64,000 nt of DNA from Paulownia fortunei (taxonomy: Eukaryota > Streptophyta > Magnoliopsida > Lamiales > Paulowniaceae): contig CM033109.1 in the NCBI GenBank assembly GCA_019321725.1, positions 17,205,993 through 17,269,992 on the forward strand, read 5' to 3'. The translations under genes were made by a program, and so were the position numbers. Below, one piece after another: positions 23,801 to 33,202 of this stretch (position 1 is the first letter of the stretch; the number at the start of each line of letters is the position of its first letter). The notes beneath the pieces are model-generated. The model worked only from the letters and a program-made list of their open reading frames with translations, searched no databases and was not told the origin of the DNA.

Positions 23801-25577
23801 CTACTAATGCCAACTTCCATCAACATGATGCAATTGGGAAGGCAGGGCAGCTAGGCCACACTACAAACGGCTTTGTAACAGAAGAGGGTCCCAACTACCG
23901 AGTAGCTCTGAATTTATCAAAAATCATTAACATGTCCATTCCACCAAAATAAGTTATATCATCAACAAAATCTATATCTGGAACTGTGGAGTAGCATAGG
24001 AGATAAATTTTCAGAATACTACTCCTGCCATATAAGAAGCTGCAAACCTAATGCGTAGCCACATGATCAAGCTAGACGTAAAAGACTTCAATAGGGATAA
24101 AATGGAAATTGAGACATTAATCCCAAAGATAAAACAAAAGCAGGGTAACCAAGCAAATCAGATGACAAAAACAGAAAGAACAAAGCTCTGATAAAGCATA
24201 AGGGCAAGATGATTCAATAAAGGAGAATGCCAACTTCCAATCAAGAATTACATCAGCTGATTAAGCAATAGTTTTCACACTCAGATGCAGAAAAATTGTA
24301 TTTGTAAACAAGCCAGCAATAACAATTATGAAAAAATGAAAAAAGAATGGTGTGTCTAATTCAAATATCTTGGGCGTGTCATAAAGATAGTATCAGGTTG
24401 AACGTACTGGGAAAAGCACTAGTATGTCTCACTTCTGCAGCAAATGCTACAATCAAGGTATGTTTTATTTTCAACAGTTAAAAAAGATGCATCATTTTAA
24501 CAAAGGGGCTCCCATTCCACTAATGATGCCTATTTCCATTCCATATAATTAGACCAAATAATTTCCACAAGGAGGACTATGAATTACATGGTTTTCAAAT
24601 ACTATTTTTATGTTAACACATATAAGGCATGTACAACAAAATGCATATCTCAAATCTGCTAAGGATACTACCATACATGTTAAGATGGACCAAGTTTCAG
24701 CAAAAATGAAGTAAATTCATGTGAACAAATGACAAAAAACATATAAAAGAAAAGGCCACACAAAATTGCGCAGAAGCATGTCATTTCAATATCTAGAAAA
24801 CCTGCAAGCACAACATAGCAATGTTAGTAGATTCCAATATCACATGCCAAGTATCAAATTTTAATCTTGGAAGAAGTACATGTCCAAATAAAGAAAAATA
24901 GATTCTACACAAGTAAAAAGTGCAGTACAACGCAAGTTACTAACCTGAAATATCTCTGCAAGACTCTTCTGCTTGCCACCTAGACCTAATCCAGGTAAAC
25001 CAATAAGTCCATCACCACCCCACTCCACAGAACCCTGCAGTTTGTCCTCATTCTCACTCTCTTGCTTCTTTGAATTGAAACTCGGTGGCATTGAGAACAG
25101 GGATCTCCCACCATTGCCACTGTCATTCCTATTCACCTTCCTCCTATCCCCAATTGCAGAACTCCCTCCTTGTAACCTCTGAGTAAACCGCCAATCCTCT
25201 CTTGACAATAGCGGAGGCGGTAGCCTCGGGTTCAGATTGACATTTGAGTAATAGTAAGATAAATACGAGGGATCAGACCTAAGCTCCTCCTCGGACAAGA
25301 ACCCATTACCACTCTTATTTCTTGCAAAATCAGCAAAAGACGAGCCAACACCACCTCCACCAACTCCATGGTTGAACAACCCACCAACTGCACTCAATGA
25401 ACCATCCACAGTAGGTGGAGCAGATCCACTCCTATACAAATTCAGCTCCTTTTCACGATCATCGGCCTCTTGCCTCCTCTGTTCACGGAGCAACAACCCT
25501 ATCTCCTTCTCAAACTCATCTCCTAAGGAATTTTCATTATTTCCAATCATTGGTCTCCTACCCAATTCAGATAACAT
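14860..25577 (-). CDS. Pumilio/PUF RNA-binding protein (APUM1/2/3 type), nine coding exons
   Basis: Spliced CDS, complement of join(14860..14897, 15662..15836, 20049..20243, 21089..21199, 21293..21505, 21724..21831, 21945..22086, 22168..23699, 24945..25577): 3,147 nt, 1,048 residues plus TAG. All introns are GT-AG and every junction keeps frame. Family role: cytoplasmic, sequence-specific binding to UGUANAUA-like sites in 3' UTRs, promoting mRNA decay or translational repression. The N-terminal ~690 residues are Gly/Ser/Asn-rich and carry family blocks (the [10 protein letters not shown] start, [25 protein letters not shown]). The C-terminus is a PUF domain of eight repeats with recognition residues SR-Q (728, 729, 732), NY-Q (764, 765, 768), CR-Q (800, 801, 804), NH-Q (836, 837, 840), CR-Q (872, 873, 876), NY-Q (909, 910, 913), SN-E (945, 946, 949) and NY-Q (987, 988, 991). 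This is the classical Pumilio code, so canonical specificity is inferred. The length is slightly above Arabidopsis APUM1/2. The start matches the conserved family N-terminus. Confidence 0.96.
15662..15836 (-). CDS. Pumilio exon 8 (PUF repeat 8)
   Basis: Length 175 nt (58 codons plus one base), residues 979-1036. The acceptor is TACCAG at 15837 and the donor is GGGG|GTATGC. It contains FANYVVQK (repeat 8, reads U1) and the C-terminal [15 protein letters not shown] block. Reading past the donor gives an unrelated 27-residue tail, so splicing to the short last exon is required. Confidence 0.94.
16027..16122. repeat. 48-bp perfect tandem duplication (two copies)
   Basis: The unit begins tctcgtcatattactata and ends gattaagat; the copies are 16027-16074 and 16075-16122. 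They appear identical, so the duplication is recent. Confidence 0.95.
17461..19359. mobile_element. Non-autonomous Mutator-like element (Pack-MULE candidate) in Pumilio intron 7
   Basis: The left end reads agggtaaattataaaaac and the right end, reverse-complemented, reads ggtaaattacaaaaact. The imperfect inverted repeat runs about 80 bp inward and includes a shared ttatctttcaaaatt. An 8-bp direct repeat, ttatagta, flanks it exactly (17453-17460 and 19360-19367); extending to 9 bp gives one mismatch. Long TIRs with GGTAAATTAC-type ends fit plant MULEs, and 8-9 bp target duplications fit MULE or hAT. No transposase is visible. The interior carries a coding-like segment (18321-18457) on the plus strand, antisense to the host gene. 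Confidence 0.8.
18321..18457 (+). pseudogene. Coding-like fragment inside the MULE (possible captured 3' exon)
   Basis: An open frame is preceded by an acceptor-like tttctctttgcag and ends in TGA at 18455-18457. It encodes about 45 residues starting [18 protein letters not shown], with a basic KRKKEAK stretch and an acidic tail ending TEED. The frame stays open upstream to 18200, but that part reads like intron. I do not recognise the source gene. The acidic/basic composition and intron-like upstream sequence suggest a captured last exon rather than chance; it could instead be a remnant of the element's own protein. Confidence 0.45.
20049..20243 (-). CDS. Pumilio exon 7 (PUF repeat 7)
   Basis: Length 195 nt, phase 0, residues 914-978. 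It begins [11 protein letters not shown] and contains FASNVVEK, the Ser/Asn/Glu triplet that reads the invariant G2 of UGUA. The acceptor is TTATAG at 20244 and the donor is CAG|GTTTGTTA at 20049/20048. Confidence 0.95.
20244..21088 (-). other. Pumilio intron 6
   Basis: 845 nt, GT-AG. A short near-identical pair, gaagtaaaaagttttacaag-like, lies around 20897-20955. No genes or element ends seen. Confidence 0.85.
21089..21199 (-). CDS. Pumilio exon 6 (PUF repeat 6)
   Basis: Length 111 nt, phase 0, residues 877-913. The acceptor is TTTGGCAG at 21200 and the donor is CAG|GTTTGT. It contains QYGNYVVQ, again cut by the intron directly after the recognition Gln (913). Confidence 0.95.
21293..21505 (-). 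CDS. Pumilio exon 5 (PUF repeats 4-5)
   Basis: Length 213 nt, phase 0, residues 806-876. The acceptor is TATGTAG at 21506 and the donor is ACAG|GTTAGAG. It contains NGNHVIQK (repeat 4) and YGCRVIQ (repeat 5, cut by the intron directly after Gln876). Confidence 0.95.
21724..21831 (-). CDS. Pumilio exon 4 (PUF repeat 3)
   Basis: Length 108 nt, phase 0 at both ends, residues 770-805, starting FFEHG. The acceptor is CTTCCCAG at 21832 and the donor is AAG|GTAATA. It contains YGCRVIQK, the Cys/Arg/Gln triplet expected to read adenine 6. Confidence 0.95.
21945..22086 (-). CDS. Pumilio exon 3 (PUF repeats 1-2)
   Basis: The acceptor is AACTAG ending at 22087 and the donor is AAAAG|GTAACC. With the two bases from exon 2 it encodes 48 residues (722-769). 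Repeat 1 reads YGSRFIQQ and repeat 2 reads FGNYVIQK, which predict recognition of A8 and U7 of the target. Confidence 0.95.
22168..23699 (-). CDS. Pumilio exon 2 (low-complexity regulatory region and start of PUF domain)
   Basis: The acceptor is TGTGCAG ending at 23700 and the donor is TTTAG|GTATGTG at 22168/22167. The exon is 1,532 nt, so a split codon (AG+T, Ser722) is completed in exon 3. It begins with DDLNR and [13 protein letters not shown], continues through Ser/Asn/Gly/Ala-rich, presumably disordered sequence including [15 protein letters not shown], and ends in the helix [19 protein letters not shown], which opens the PUF domain. Confidence 0.95.
23700..24944 (-). other. Pumilio intron 1
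   Basis: 1,245 nt, GT-AG, AT-rich. I see no transposon ends or coding segments in it. Confidence 0.85.
24945..25577 (-). CDS. Pumilio exon 1 (residues 1-211)
   Basis: ATG at 25577. It encodes the conserved PUM N-terminal block, with an [15 protein letters not shown] segment (charged, probably helical) and the [12 protein letters not shown] motif. It ends in SLAEIFQ, and the donor is CAG|GTTAGT at 24945/24944. Length 633 nt, phase 0. It joins exon 2 as EIFQ-DDLNR, which matches the family. Confidence 0.95.
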
Positions 25578-26040
25578 GATTCTTCACAAAATTAAAACCC
25601 CAAGTTATTCACTTCTCATTCCACAAAGAAAGAAAGCTTAAATTAACACCACCAACATACCAACCCTAGAAACCCTAGAAAGTATCAAGACCAAAACTTA
25701 ATTAATCTAACACTAAATCCCAGCAAAACCCATATGCACAAATTTAAAATCAAAGGTTTGAGCTCATAAAAATCAAACCATTGACCATCAAGTTATAAGA
25801 AAGCTCACTTCTTGAAGATGAATAAAATCATCACAACATTTTGATCAAACACAGAGGAAAACTCACTTTCACCATAGGCTGAGTAACCGTAAACCAAAAA
25901 AATTAAGTCTTGGCAAAAGAGCCTTGTTCCTTCATATTGAGTTTCAAAAAAATAAGCAGTTAGAGTGTATGATAAAACAAGGAAAAAAAAATCAAGCTGA
26001 GCTAAGAAGTGGGGTGGGTTGAGAGTTTGTGTAAGAAGTG
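25578..26040 (-). other. Pumilio 5' UTR with short uORFs, a telo-box-like pair and a possible intron
   Basis: The region lies between the likely transcription start (~26035) and the ATG. A 10-codon uORF (ATG at 25935, TAA at 25905-25903) lies in it, followed by another ATG near 25877. A good donor, GTGAGT, sits at 25866-25861, so a 5' UTR intron could remove sequence down towards the ATG; acceptor candidates near 25583 are weak. Two tandem AACCCTAGA units lie at 25662-25681 on the plus strand (telo-box-like). Confidence 0.5.
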
Positions 26041-26061
26041 AGTGAGACAGAAGGTCACAAG

Positions 26062-26068
26062 TTATATA
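26062..26068 (-). promoter_or_regulatory. TATA box of the Pumilio gene
   Basis: TATATAA on the minus strand, about 490 bp upstream of the ATG. A pyrimidine-rich patch lies upstream (complement of 26147-26167). An AAAACCCTAA telo-box-like motif lies at 26118-26127. The position relative to a CT-rich leader fits a plant core promoter; the start site is not proven. Confidence 0.5.
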
Positions 26069-26229
26069 AGAGAAAGATCAATCTGGCGGCGAATTGTTCT
26101 TGCAAACAACCCCTCTTTTAGGGTTTTGTTTTTCAACTACTACTGTAGAAAGAGAGAGGGAGGGGAGATTAAATACAGTGACTGGATTTATTTAACAAAC
26201 TATATATATATTTTTTTTTTCTAAAAAAG

Positions 26230-27514
26230 ATTTCCAATTTTTTACTTGTGTTGCTTCTCGGCAGTACTTAATTGTGTTAAATTAACAAATTCCTTTAATA
26301 GTAGAGAGTAGGTGATTATAGTGCAGTTTTAATTCTTTAGTTAATTTGAAATTGAATTGTTATGTATGGTTTTGGCTAGGAGAAAATTTGAATTGACATT
26401 TGTAAATTAAAATCAAATGTGATTTATATTGTTTAGGGAGGTTTTGGGGTTGTTTTGGAATTTTTAATTTGATTTTCTCTAAATCTTAAATAAAGAGTTT
26501 ATTACATATGTGCATTATCGTATAACAAAATTAACTTTAGAGTTTTACACTATTGTGGCAAAGGTCGACCCCATATGTGCCAAGAACAAGCTCGAAAAAG
26601 CAAGTCCATTAGGGCCCTTGATAGTTTGTTGTCGAGACCCTTGGGACAAAGAAAGGGGAGATAAATGGGAGTTGCCACCACACTCTTAGAGTAGAATACC
26701 CGAGTTATATTACTTTAAATACATTACATTTCTAAAATGATAAATAAATAAAAGAGTACATTCGTAATGTCCTACTACATCTAACTTTGAAACAAGAAAA
26801 ATATATAGCCTTTGTACCCCACCGGAAAATGGGCTAATAAGAATTCTACTACCTATAATCTAGATTTAAAAGATAAGTTACGAAGGTTGAAGATGTTGGG
26901 CACCCTTGTCGCCTTGTTGTCGGGTCTCTAACAGTACTGCATTATTACATTCATTCATCAACTTCACACCTAAAAAGAAAAAAAAAGACAAAAAAAATAT
27001 GAAAATGCAAATTATGTACAAGTACAAATGCAAATATAAATGCAAACTTATGACTAATGTTATTATTGAGTTTGAGTTCCAGGTGGAATGCTTACATATC
27101 CTCTTTCCAAGAATCTAAACTCTATAGTTTAGGCCCCAACTTTTGGACCTGGAGCTAAACTTATTGATGTGGCCTAATTTGTATCTGAAGTAAAGATGGA
27201 ATAAGAGAGGATCATTTATATGTGTGTCAAAATGACTTTTTGATGTCGGGGAAGGTGAAAGAAACCCCAAAAAATGAAGATCTCATTTTGATTGGGAAAG
27301 ATTGTTGAAAACTTATATGTCTGATCTTTTCTTAGTCTTGGAAGACTGTTGAAACCCCATGTGTGTGATATTACTTTGGTATCGGGAAAGCCTGTTGAAA
27401 CTCGGGATGTGTGTTTTGAAAAAATATATATTAATGTGTGATAGCATATGTTGTTGAGAATGATTAATGCAAATGTGTGTTAGAACATATCTTATTTGCA
27501 ATTTATAGTAGAAA
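26230..27514. other. Intergenic stretch with degenerate 45-bp repeats
   Basis: No gene is supported. At about 27288-27420 three diverged units share g-ggaaag--tgttgaaa, about 45 bp apart. The stretch 26570-26920 (gtcgagacccttgggacaaag, gggagttgccaccacac) resembles retroelement leader or LTR sequence, but no ends were found. Confidence 0.4.
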
Positions 27515-28370
27515 TATGTGTCGAAGTGTTACATTAGTGCTCTACGAACCAATTAGATTGATCGTTTATTGTACTCTAGTAAAACGATCTTTTTCAATTA
27601 ATATAAATAATTGGCAATTCTTTATCTTTATTTACATATTATTAAAATTAAATAAAGTCCTTAGACCATACACAGTTATAAGGCATGGTCGCGCATAGGA
27701 TGACAATCATGAAGTACGTATTATGGTTTTGGCTTTAAAATTTTTCAAGTCAAGAATCATTGATATGAGACATCAATGGATCTAATAAGACTTGCATATA
27801 TAATGCATGTTCGCAAGGAATGAACTCATTCCATGGGCATCGGTGTAGTGATACTAGTACATATATGTGAGTGCTTGTTAGGGAATAAGTATACTGAACA
27901 ACTCCACCTAACAATTCCTTATTAGAAATGAACTATTATCAAATAAGAATGTCCTCAGTTCGGTAGTGTATGAATTAGTCCTTAGACATGAGGCATCATT
28001 CCAACCTTGTAAATGACATATTATACTATGATTTATTTCCTATTTACATGACAATCATAGGAAGAATATTGTGGGTGCAATATTTTCATATATGGAGGTT
28101 AATGAGTGGCCAATAAATGATAAATCACCTATCTAGATGAATAGATGAATCTTCTATGTTTTTCATGGTACTTGTTCTGAAAATTCTTGGCCAAGGTTGG
28201 ATATAAAATTGAAAAGGAGTTCTCTAATTTCATCATCGAGTCAAGTGACTATGATTTTTTTTCTAATTTTTTTAGTCAAGTGACTAGGATTTTTTTTAAA
28301 AACTGCATGTATCTAGGCAGGGGATTTGGTATGGACCCTTACCTATTTGTTAATACTAATCAAAAGAAGT
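27515..28370 (+). mobile_element. Truncated Copia LTR fragment, plus orientation
   Basis: Begins TGTTACATTAGTGCTC followed by accaattagattgatcg, which matches the LTR start at 53688. It then shares further blocks (ggcatggtcgcgcatagga, gtgcttgttagggaataagt) in the same order. Only the first ~850 bp are present; no PBS or coding region follows. Confidence 0.65.
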
Positions 28371-29290
28371 ACATGTGAAAATAAGCAAAGTATAAATAAG
28401 GAGTACTTAATCCCTTTACAATAAAAATAAGCAATCCTTACAAGCAGGGACAGAGCCAGGATTTTAATAGGGGATGCAAGATTGGATTGTCAAAAATATA
28501 ATATATATTATTTTTTCACATATAAAATATTTTCTTGTTGTGATTTTTTTCTTAACTAATTATTAAAAAGTAAATGTAAATACAAATACAATATGTGATA
28601 TTTATATCTAAATTTTTATATCCATCATATTTGCATAAGTATTCGAAAAAAGTGACTTCTAAACAAAAATAAAATTCAATTTTAATTCAATACAATATAA
28701 AATATAAACTAACTTACAAACTAAGAAAACATGGTTTGGAAATTGGAGTAACTATCATAGTTTCATTAAATCATATGGGTCATTATTAAGTATTAATAAC
28801 TTTCTTATTATTATGAAAATAGAAAATTATTTTTCAAATAAAACGCAGTTGTAATAAGTAGTTATACATTTATAAAGATAACATGAGGAAATGTTTAATC
28901 GTGAAATCTATTTTAAACTAAAAAATTATTTTAATATTCTAACTGTGATGTTTTGAAATCATATCTCATAAGATAATAGAAATAAGATAAGAATGTAATT
29001 CTCATTGTACCAAACAAAACTGAAAAATAAGTAAAACACAAAGTATTGGACAAAGAAAATTCAATATAAATAAATAAATTAAATAAATGTGAGTGAAATA
29101 ATATTTTATGAAACCAATGAATCAAAAATATTTTAAATCTTAATGAAGTTCTTAACTACTTTCATTGTGAAAATACGTATTATTCAAATAAAAATAATTC
29201 ATCATTAATAATACTTACAGTAACATGTCAAAAATATATTTTTGTCAATCAATCTTGCTATATATATTATTTTATTTCCCAATCAGATGA
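28371..29290. other. AT-rich intergenic stretch
   Basis: No gene seen. cagggacagagccaggattt at 28447-28466 is a motif common at ends of plant interspersed repeats, but no partner end was found. Confidence 0.35.
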
Positions 29291-30159
29291 ACCGCAGCGA
29301 AAAAACATGATATCAAGCACAACAAAAAAAAATTCACAAAATTTATGCAATTGTATGAATACGTAATTTTAATCTAGTCCAAAAAATTTCAAAAAACATC
29401 ACCGAATAGAAAAGGACTTTCTTTTTCTTGTGATTCTTTCAAAACCTCCTCTCTAAGTTTTGATCAATTGATTCAGATACTAAGATCTTTCATTCCAAGC
29501 CTCCATATCATTGGGAATGAGTGGGCATTCTTAATACCAAATTACAATTACTGTATAATTTTTCTTGTGATTTCAACACATGAAATCACAAGAATGGACT
29601 TAGGACAAGGAAAAGAAAATATCAGTAAAAAACTAGGAGAATTCTTATGCTCAATATTATATAGTATATGAGAGAGAGACAAGAATGAGAGATCTCCTTT
29701 TATAGTTGTTGAATTTCAGTTTTCTATTTCTCTTCTAACTCTAATGGAAGATAATTATATCTTTGAGGAAAGTATTATGTATTTTTATTTTTGAATTTAT
29801 TCAGAATTCATAGTTGTAGATAATACTTATAAATATTAAAATAAATATCTCATAGTCCCATAGTTATAAGGGGGTGACAAAAATAGTCCTGTCCAAATTC
29901 AAATTGGTAATAAAATTTTGTAATTATTAAAAACTCTCAAATTGAGTCCTATTTTCATTGGAAAATGAAATTTTCACCGGAAAAACTCACATGTTTGTTA
30001 CGTGAGGTAAAAAATTTGGGGATTCTAGCCAATTTTACTTATGTGGACATCCCTAGCTAAATTGGTGTGCATGTCGATGAATGAGGAAGCTTACTTGGAC
30101 CTAAAGAAGACATCTAAATATGCCTACTTGGGAAAAAAATTATCTTCTTCTTAATAAAA

Positions 30160-30810
30160 AGTTTAATTTGACCTTATTTTTTTGACATTTAATGTATAAT
30201 TTTAATTAATATTAAAATTTAAATTAAATTAAATTAATATAATAATTAATCATCTAAAGAAAGTGAAAATTAACATTAATTATTTTACAATATAAAAAGG
30301 ATTAGAAATGTTATATATTTTTAATAAAAAATTAATTTGAGCTTAAGGTTTTGACATTTAATGTGTAACTCTAATTAATAGTGAAATTCATAATTAAATT
30401 CTAATTAATTGAATGATTAATCATCAAAAGAAAGTAAAAATTAACATTAATTATTTTAAGATGTAAAAATAAATTTAAAAGTTATATCTTTAATAAAAAA
30501 TAATTTTACAATAATTTCTTGACATTTAATGAGTAACTATAATAAATATTGAAATTCATAATTAAATTCTACTTAATTGAATAATTAATCATCATAAAAG
30601 AAAGTAAAAGTTAGCATTAATTATTTTAGAATATTAAGATAAATTGAAATATAAGTTATATATTTTCATTAAAAACTTTAATAATTTAACATTTAATGTG
30701 TAATTTTATTTAATATTAAAATTTATAAATTAAATTCTAATTAATTGAATAATTAATCATAAAAAAGTAAAAATCAATATTAATTATTTTAGAATATAAA
30801 AATAAATGAA
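30160..30810. repeat. Four ~168-bp tandem repeats within the long-TIR element
   Basis: The marker (g)acatttaatg recurs at about 30184, 30353, 30521 and 30688. Each copy is followed by ...ttaattgaataattaatcat...aaagtaaaaattaacattaattatttta. The units are very AT-rich and moderately diverged. Confidence 0.9.
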
Positions 30811-30869
30811 ACAAAATATATGTTTTGTAATAAAAGAATTAATTCCTTTAATTTTAAATCTTTTTCTTT

Positions 30870-31380
30870 TTTTTTCTCTTTATTCTTCCTCCTTATCTCC
30901 CCCACTACCACCAACCAAATCCAACCCTTTCAATCTTCATAATGGGTTACTCAGCTTATCGTCCTATTCAATCTTCAACCTACCTCGAATTCTTCTTCTT
31001 CAAATGTTAATTAATAGTTGTAATTTTCCATCTCAAACCCTAGCAACTACACCATAATAGGTTGCCACCAAACCCGTAGGACCTCGATGATGAAGGGATC
31101 GGACCACCTGGTCCTCTTTCTCTGTAAAGCTATTACTGCAATTTATCATGACAAAGTGAAATACATGGTGGGTTTTGTTGGGGGGATGCAAAGGTGGCGG
31201 GGGTTATGTGGGGTGGTTTGGGGTGGCCCAGTTGGGGGTTGGAGGGTAGGTGGGTTAGGCTGGATTGGCGGACGGTAGAGTGGGTAGAAACTGGCAGCGT
31301 GGTAGTGGTGGTGGCATGAGTTCGATGGTGGTAGTGGTGGTGGTTCGATCGTGATGAGGAAGAAAAGAAGAGGAAGAAAG
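30870..31380 (+). pseudogene. GC-richer gene-like insert in the long-TIR element
   Basis: A CT-rich leader-like stretch (30865-30990, ctcctccttatctccc), an aaaccctagcaac motif (31036-31048) and then a G-rich segment with ggtggtggt-type repeats to about 31345. It looks like a captured 5' gene end, but no protein is recognisable; the only frame (31087-31278) is Gly/Trp-rich low complexity. Confidence 0.35.
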
Positions 31381-31866
31381 ACGGGAAAAAAGAAAAAAAA
31401 AGAAAAAATAATTTTTGTATTGTAACTTTTTTATTTATTTACTTTGTTAAGTATATTCTTACATAGTTTTTATTTAATGAGTAAAATATTTTTTCTAATT
31501 TGGCTTACATATTTTGGCATCAATTAAGATACTTTTTAATTGAAATTACTTTTATTGGCAATCTTTTTTCCACATTGGCATATGAGAGCATCTTGCAGGC
31601 ACCACATGTGTTGGGGCATGGCCACCTAGGATGATTCTACCAGAGTCCCCAAATTTTTTGCCTCACGTGACAGACATGTGAGTTTTTTTCCGGCGAAATT
31701 AACACTCAATTCGAGAGTTTTTAATAATTACAATGTTTTATTACCAATTTGGATTTGAACTGGACTATATTTGCCAACCCCCTATTGCTATGGGACTAAT
31801 TTTGCAATTTTCCTGGGGAAGGAAAATATCAGTAAAAAACTAGGAGAATTCTTATGCTCAATAATA

Positions 31867-31872
31867 TGTAGT

Positions 31873-31920
<48 letters not shown>

Positions 31921-31925
31921 GAAAG
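31867..31925. repeat. (GT)n-(GA)n microsatellite
   Basis: gtgtgtgtgtgtgag followed by a long GA tract. It lies in the LTR leader copy; the other copy (29661-29673) has a much shorter tract. Confidence 0.95.
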
Positions 31926-33202
31926 AGAAGAATGAGAGATCTCCTTTTATAGTTGTTGTCTCCTTTTATAGTTGCTGAATTCCAAATTTCTATTTCTCTT
32001 CTAATTCTGATTGGAAGATAATTATATCTCTGAGGAAAGTATTATGTATCTTTCTTTTTGTATTTATTCAGAAATTATAGTTGTAGATAATACTTATAAA
32101 TATTAAAATAAATATCTCATATTTATTTATTATCCATACAGTAATATCATATATTCTTGGTAATCTTGATATTTATAATTAACACCCAATCTAGAAAATA
32201 ATTTTCCAAAAATATAAGCATAATTTAATATGTTACATTTAATCCATTTACAATAACCTATGGACCTAAATTACAAGCTCTAATAAATTTAAATAATTAA
32301 TTAAACTCTTTAATTATTTTATCAAATTTATTATTTCAAGATCACTTCACTAAGAATCTCGAATTGCACTTTTGCCATTAGAGAATAATTTACTCTTATC
32401 AATACTGAGTAATTCGTCGATATAAACATTATATATGGGTTGACCCTTCATAGATAATTTATAATTAGAGCTAGGTTTTTTGTTAGCCTCTCTAACTATC
32501 TTTTGTTCATTGTCTATCATTAATTCACTAATGAACGGTTAACTTATAATAAATTATAAATTGACTGCTCTATGATTCAGTTCTAGAATTAACTAATCAA
32601 TTGAACTGTCTTTTCACTTTCTGCATAAAAGGTATGGATTCTAGATCTGTAAATTTTATTTCCAGCTACCTATCCCAATATGATCCCACAATGAAAGTGT
32701 TTATGAATGTTGATTGACAAACCTTTCATGAGTAAATAAAAGATCATATTGAAATAAATAGGAGTCTAACCACTTAGGATTAAGGTTAATCCATACATGA
32801 TCATCTATTGATGTTATTTAAATTTTCAAAAAACAACAGAATTTATGAGTTTAAATTACATCTGGTCTAATCATATATAATGACTTTATATAAAGTGCTT
32901 CCATTTAGATATCACTACATCAATTCGGATAAGACCATTACATTCTTAATGCTAATAGACCGCACTAATAATAATTTCATTAAGAATCCCAACTTTAATT
33001 AATTACACTATGAACTAATTTAGTTTATTATCCATAATTCTAATAATCTCTTATATAAAACTTAAGATTATGGTCATGTTAATAAATAGAGAGGTTTTGA
33101 TATTCATAAGCATAATAATATGCACAAAAACAAGTACAAAATATTTATATTAGTTTAACAAACAATGTACTAATACATGCCTTTAAGGCATTATCCCTAA
33201 CA

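Larger units (their letters stand above)
29854..31814. mobile_element. Long-TIR DNA element (MULE-like) inside a Copia LTR
   Basis: Inverted repeats of about 160-170 bp: left 29854-30026 begins agtcccatagttataaggg; right 31642-31798, reverse-complemented, begins agtcccatagcaataggg. Shared inner blocks include ggtaataaaa, ttgtaattattaaaaactct and aaaaaatttgggga. The right end extends ~16 bp further (ggaaaattgcaaaatt), so the left end is slightly truncated. No transposase is visible. The interior holds four ~168-bp tandem repeats and a GC-richer, gene-like stretch. No clear short target duplication. Confidence 0.75.
29290..33202 (-). mobile_element. Copia 3' LTR (copy A) split by a long-TIR DNA element
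   Basis: Reverse-complemented, the LTR starts at 33202 with TGTTAGGGATAATGCC, directly after a polypurine tract (complement of 33203-33210). It runs to about 31815, is interrupted by the element at 29854-31814, and resumes at 29853 to about 29290. It contains a promoter-like ctataaaaggagatctctc block. The segment at 31815-32120 is repeated at 29609-29853, on the other side of the insertion. Confidence 0.7.

Noticed and set aside
30160..30810. Tandem array considered as a CRISPR-like repeat
   Set aside because: The units are directly adjacent, AT-rich and 168 bp long without spacers, and the host is a eukaryote.
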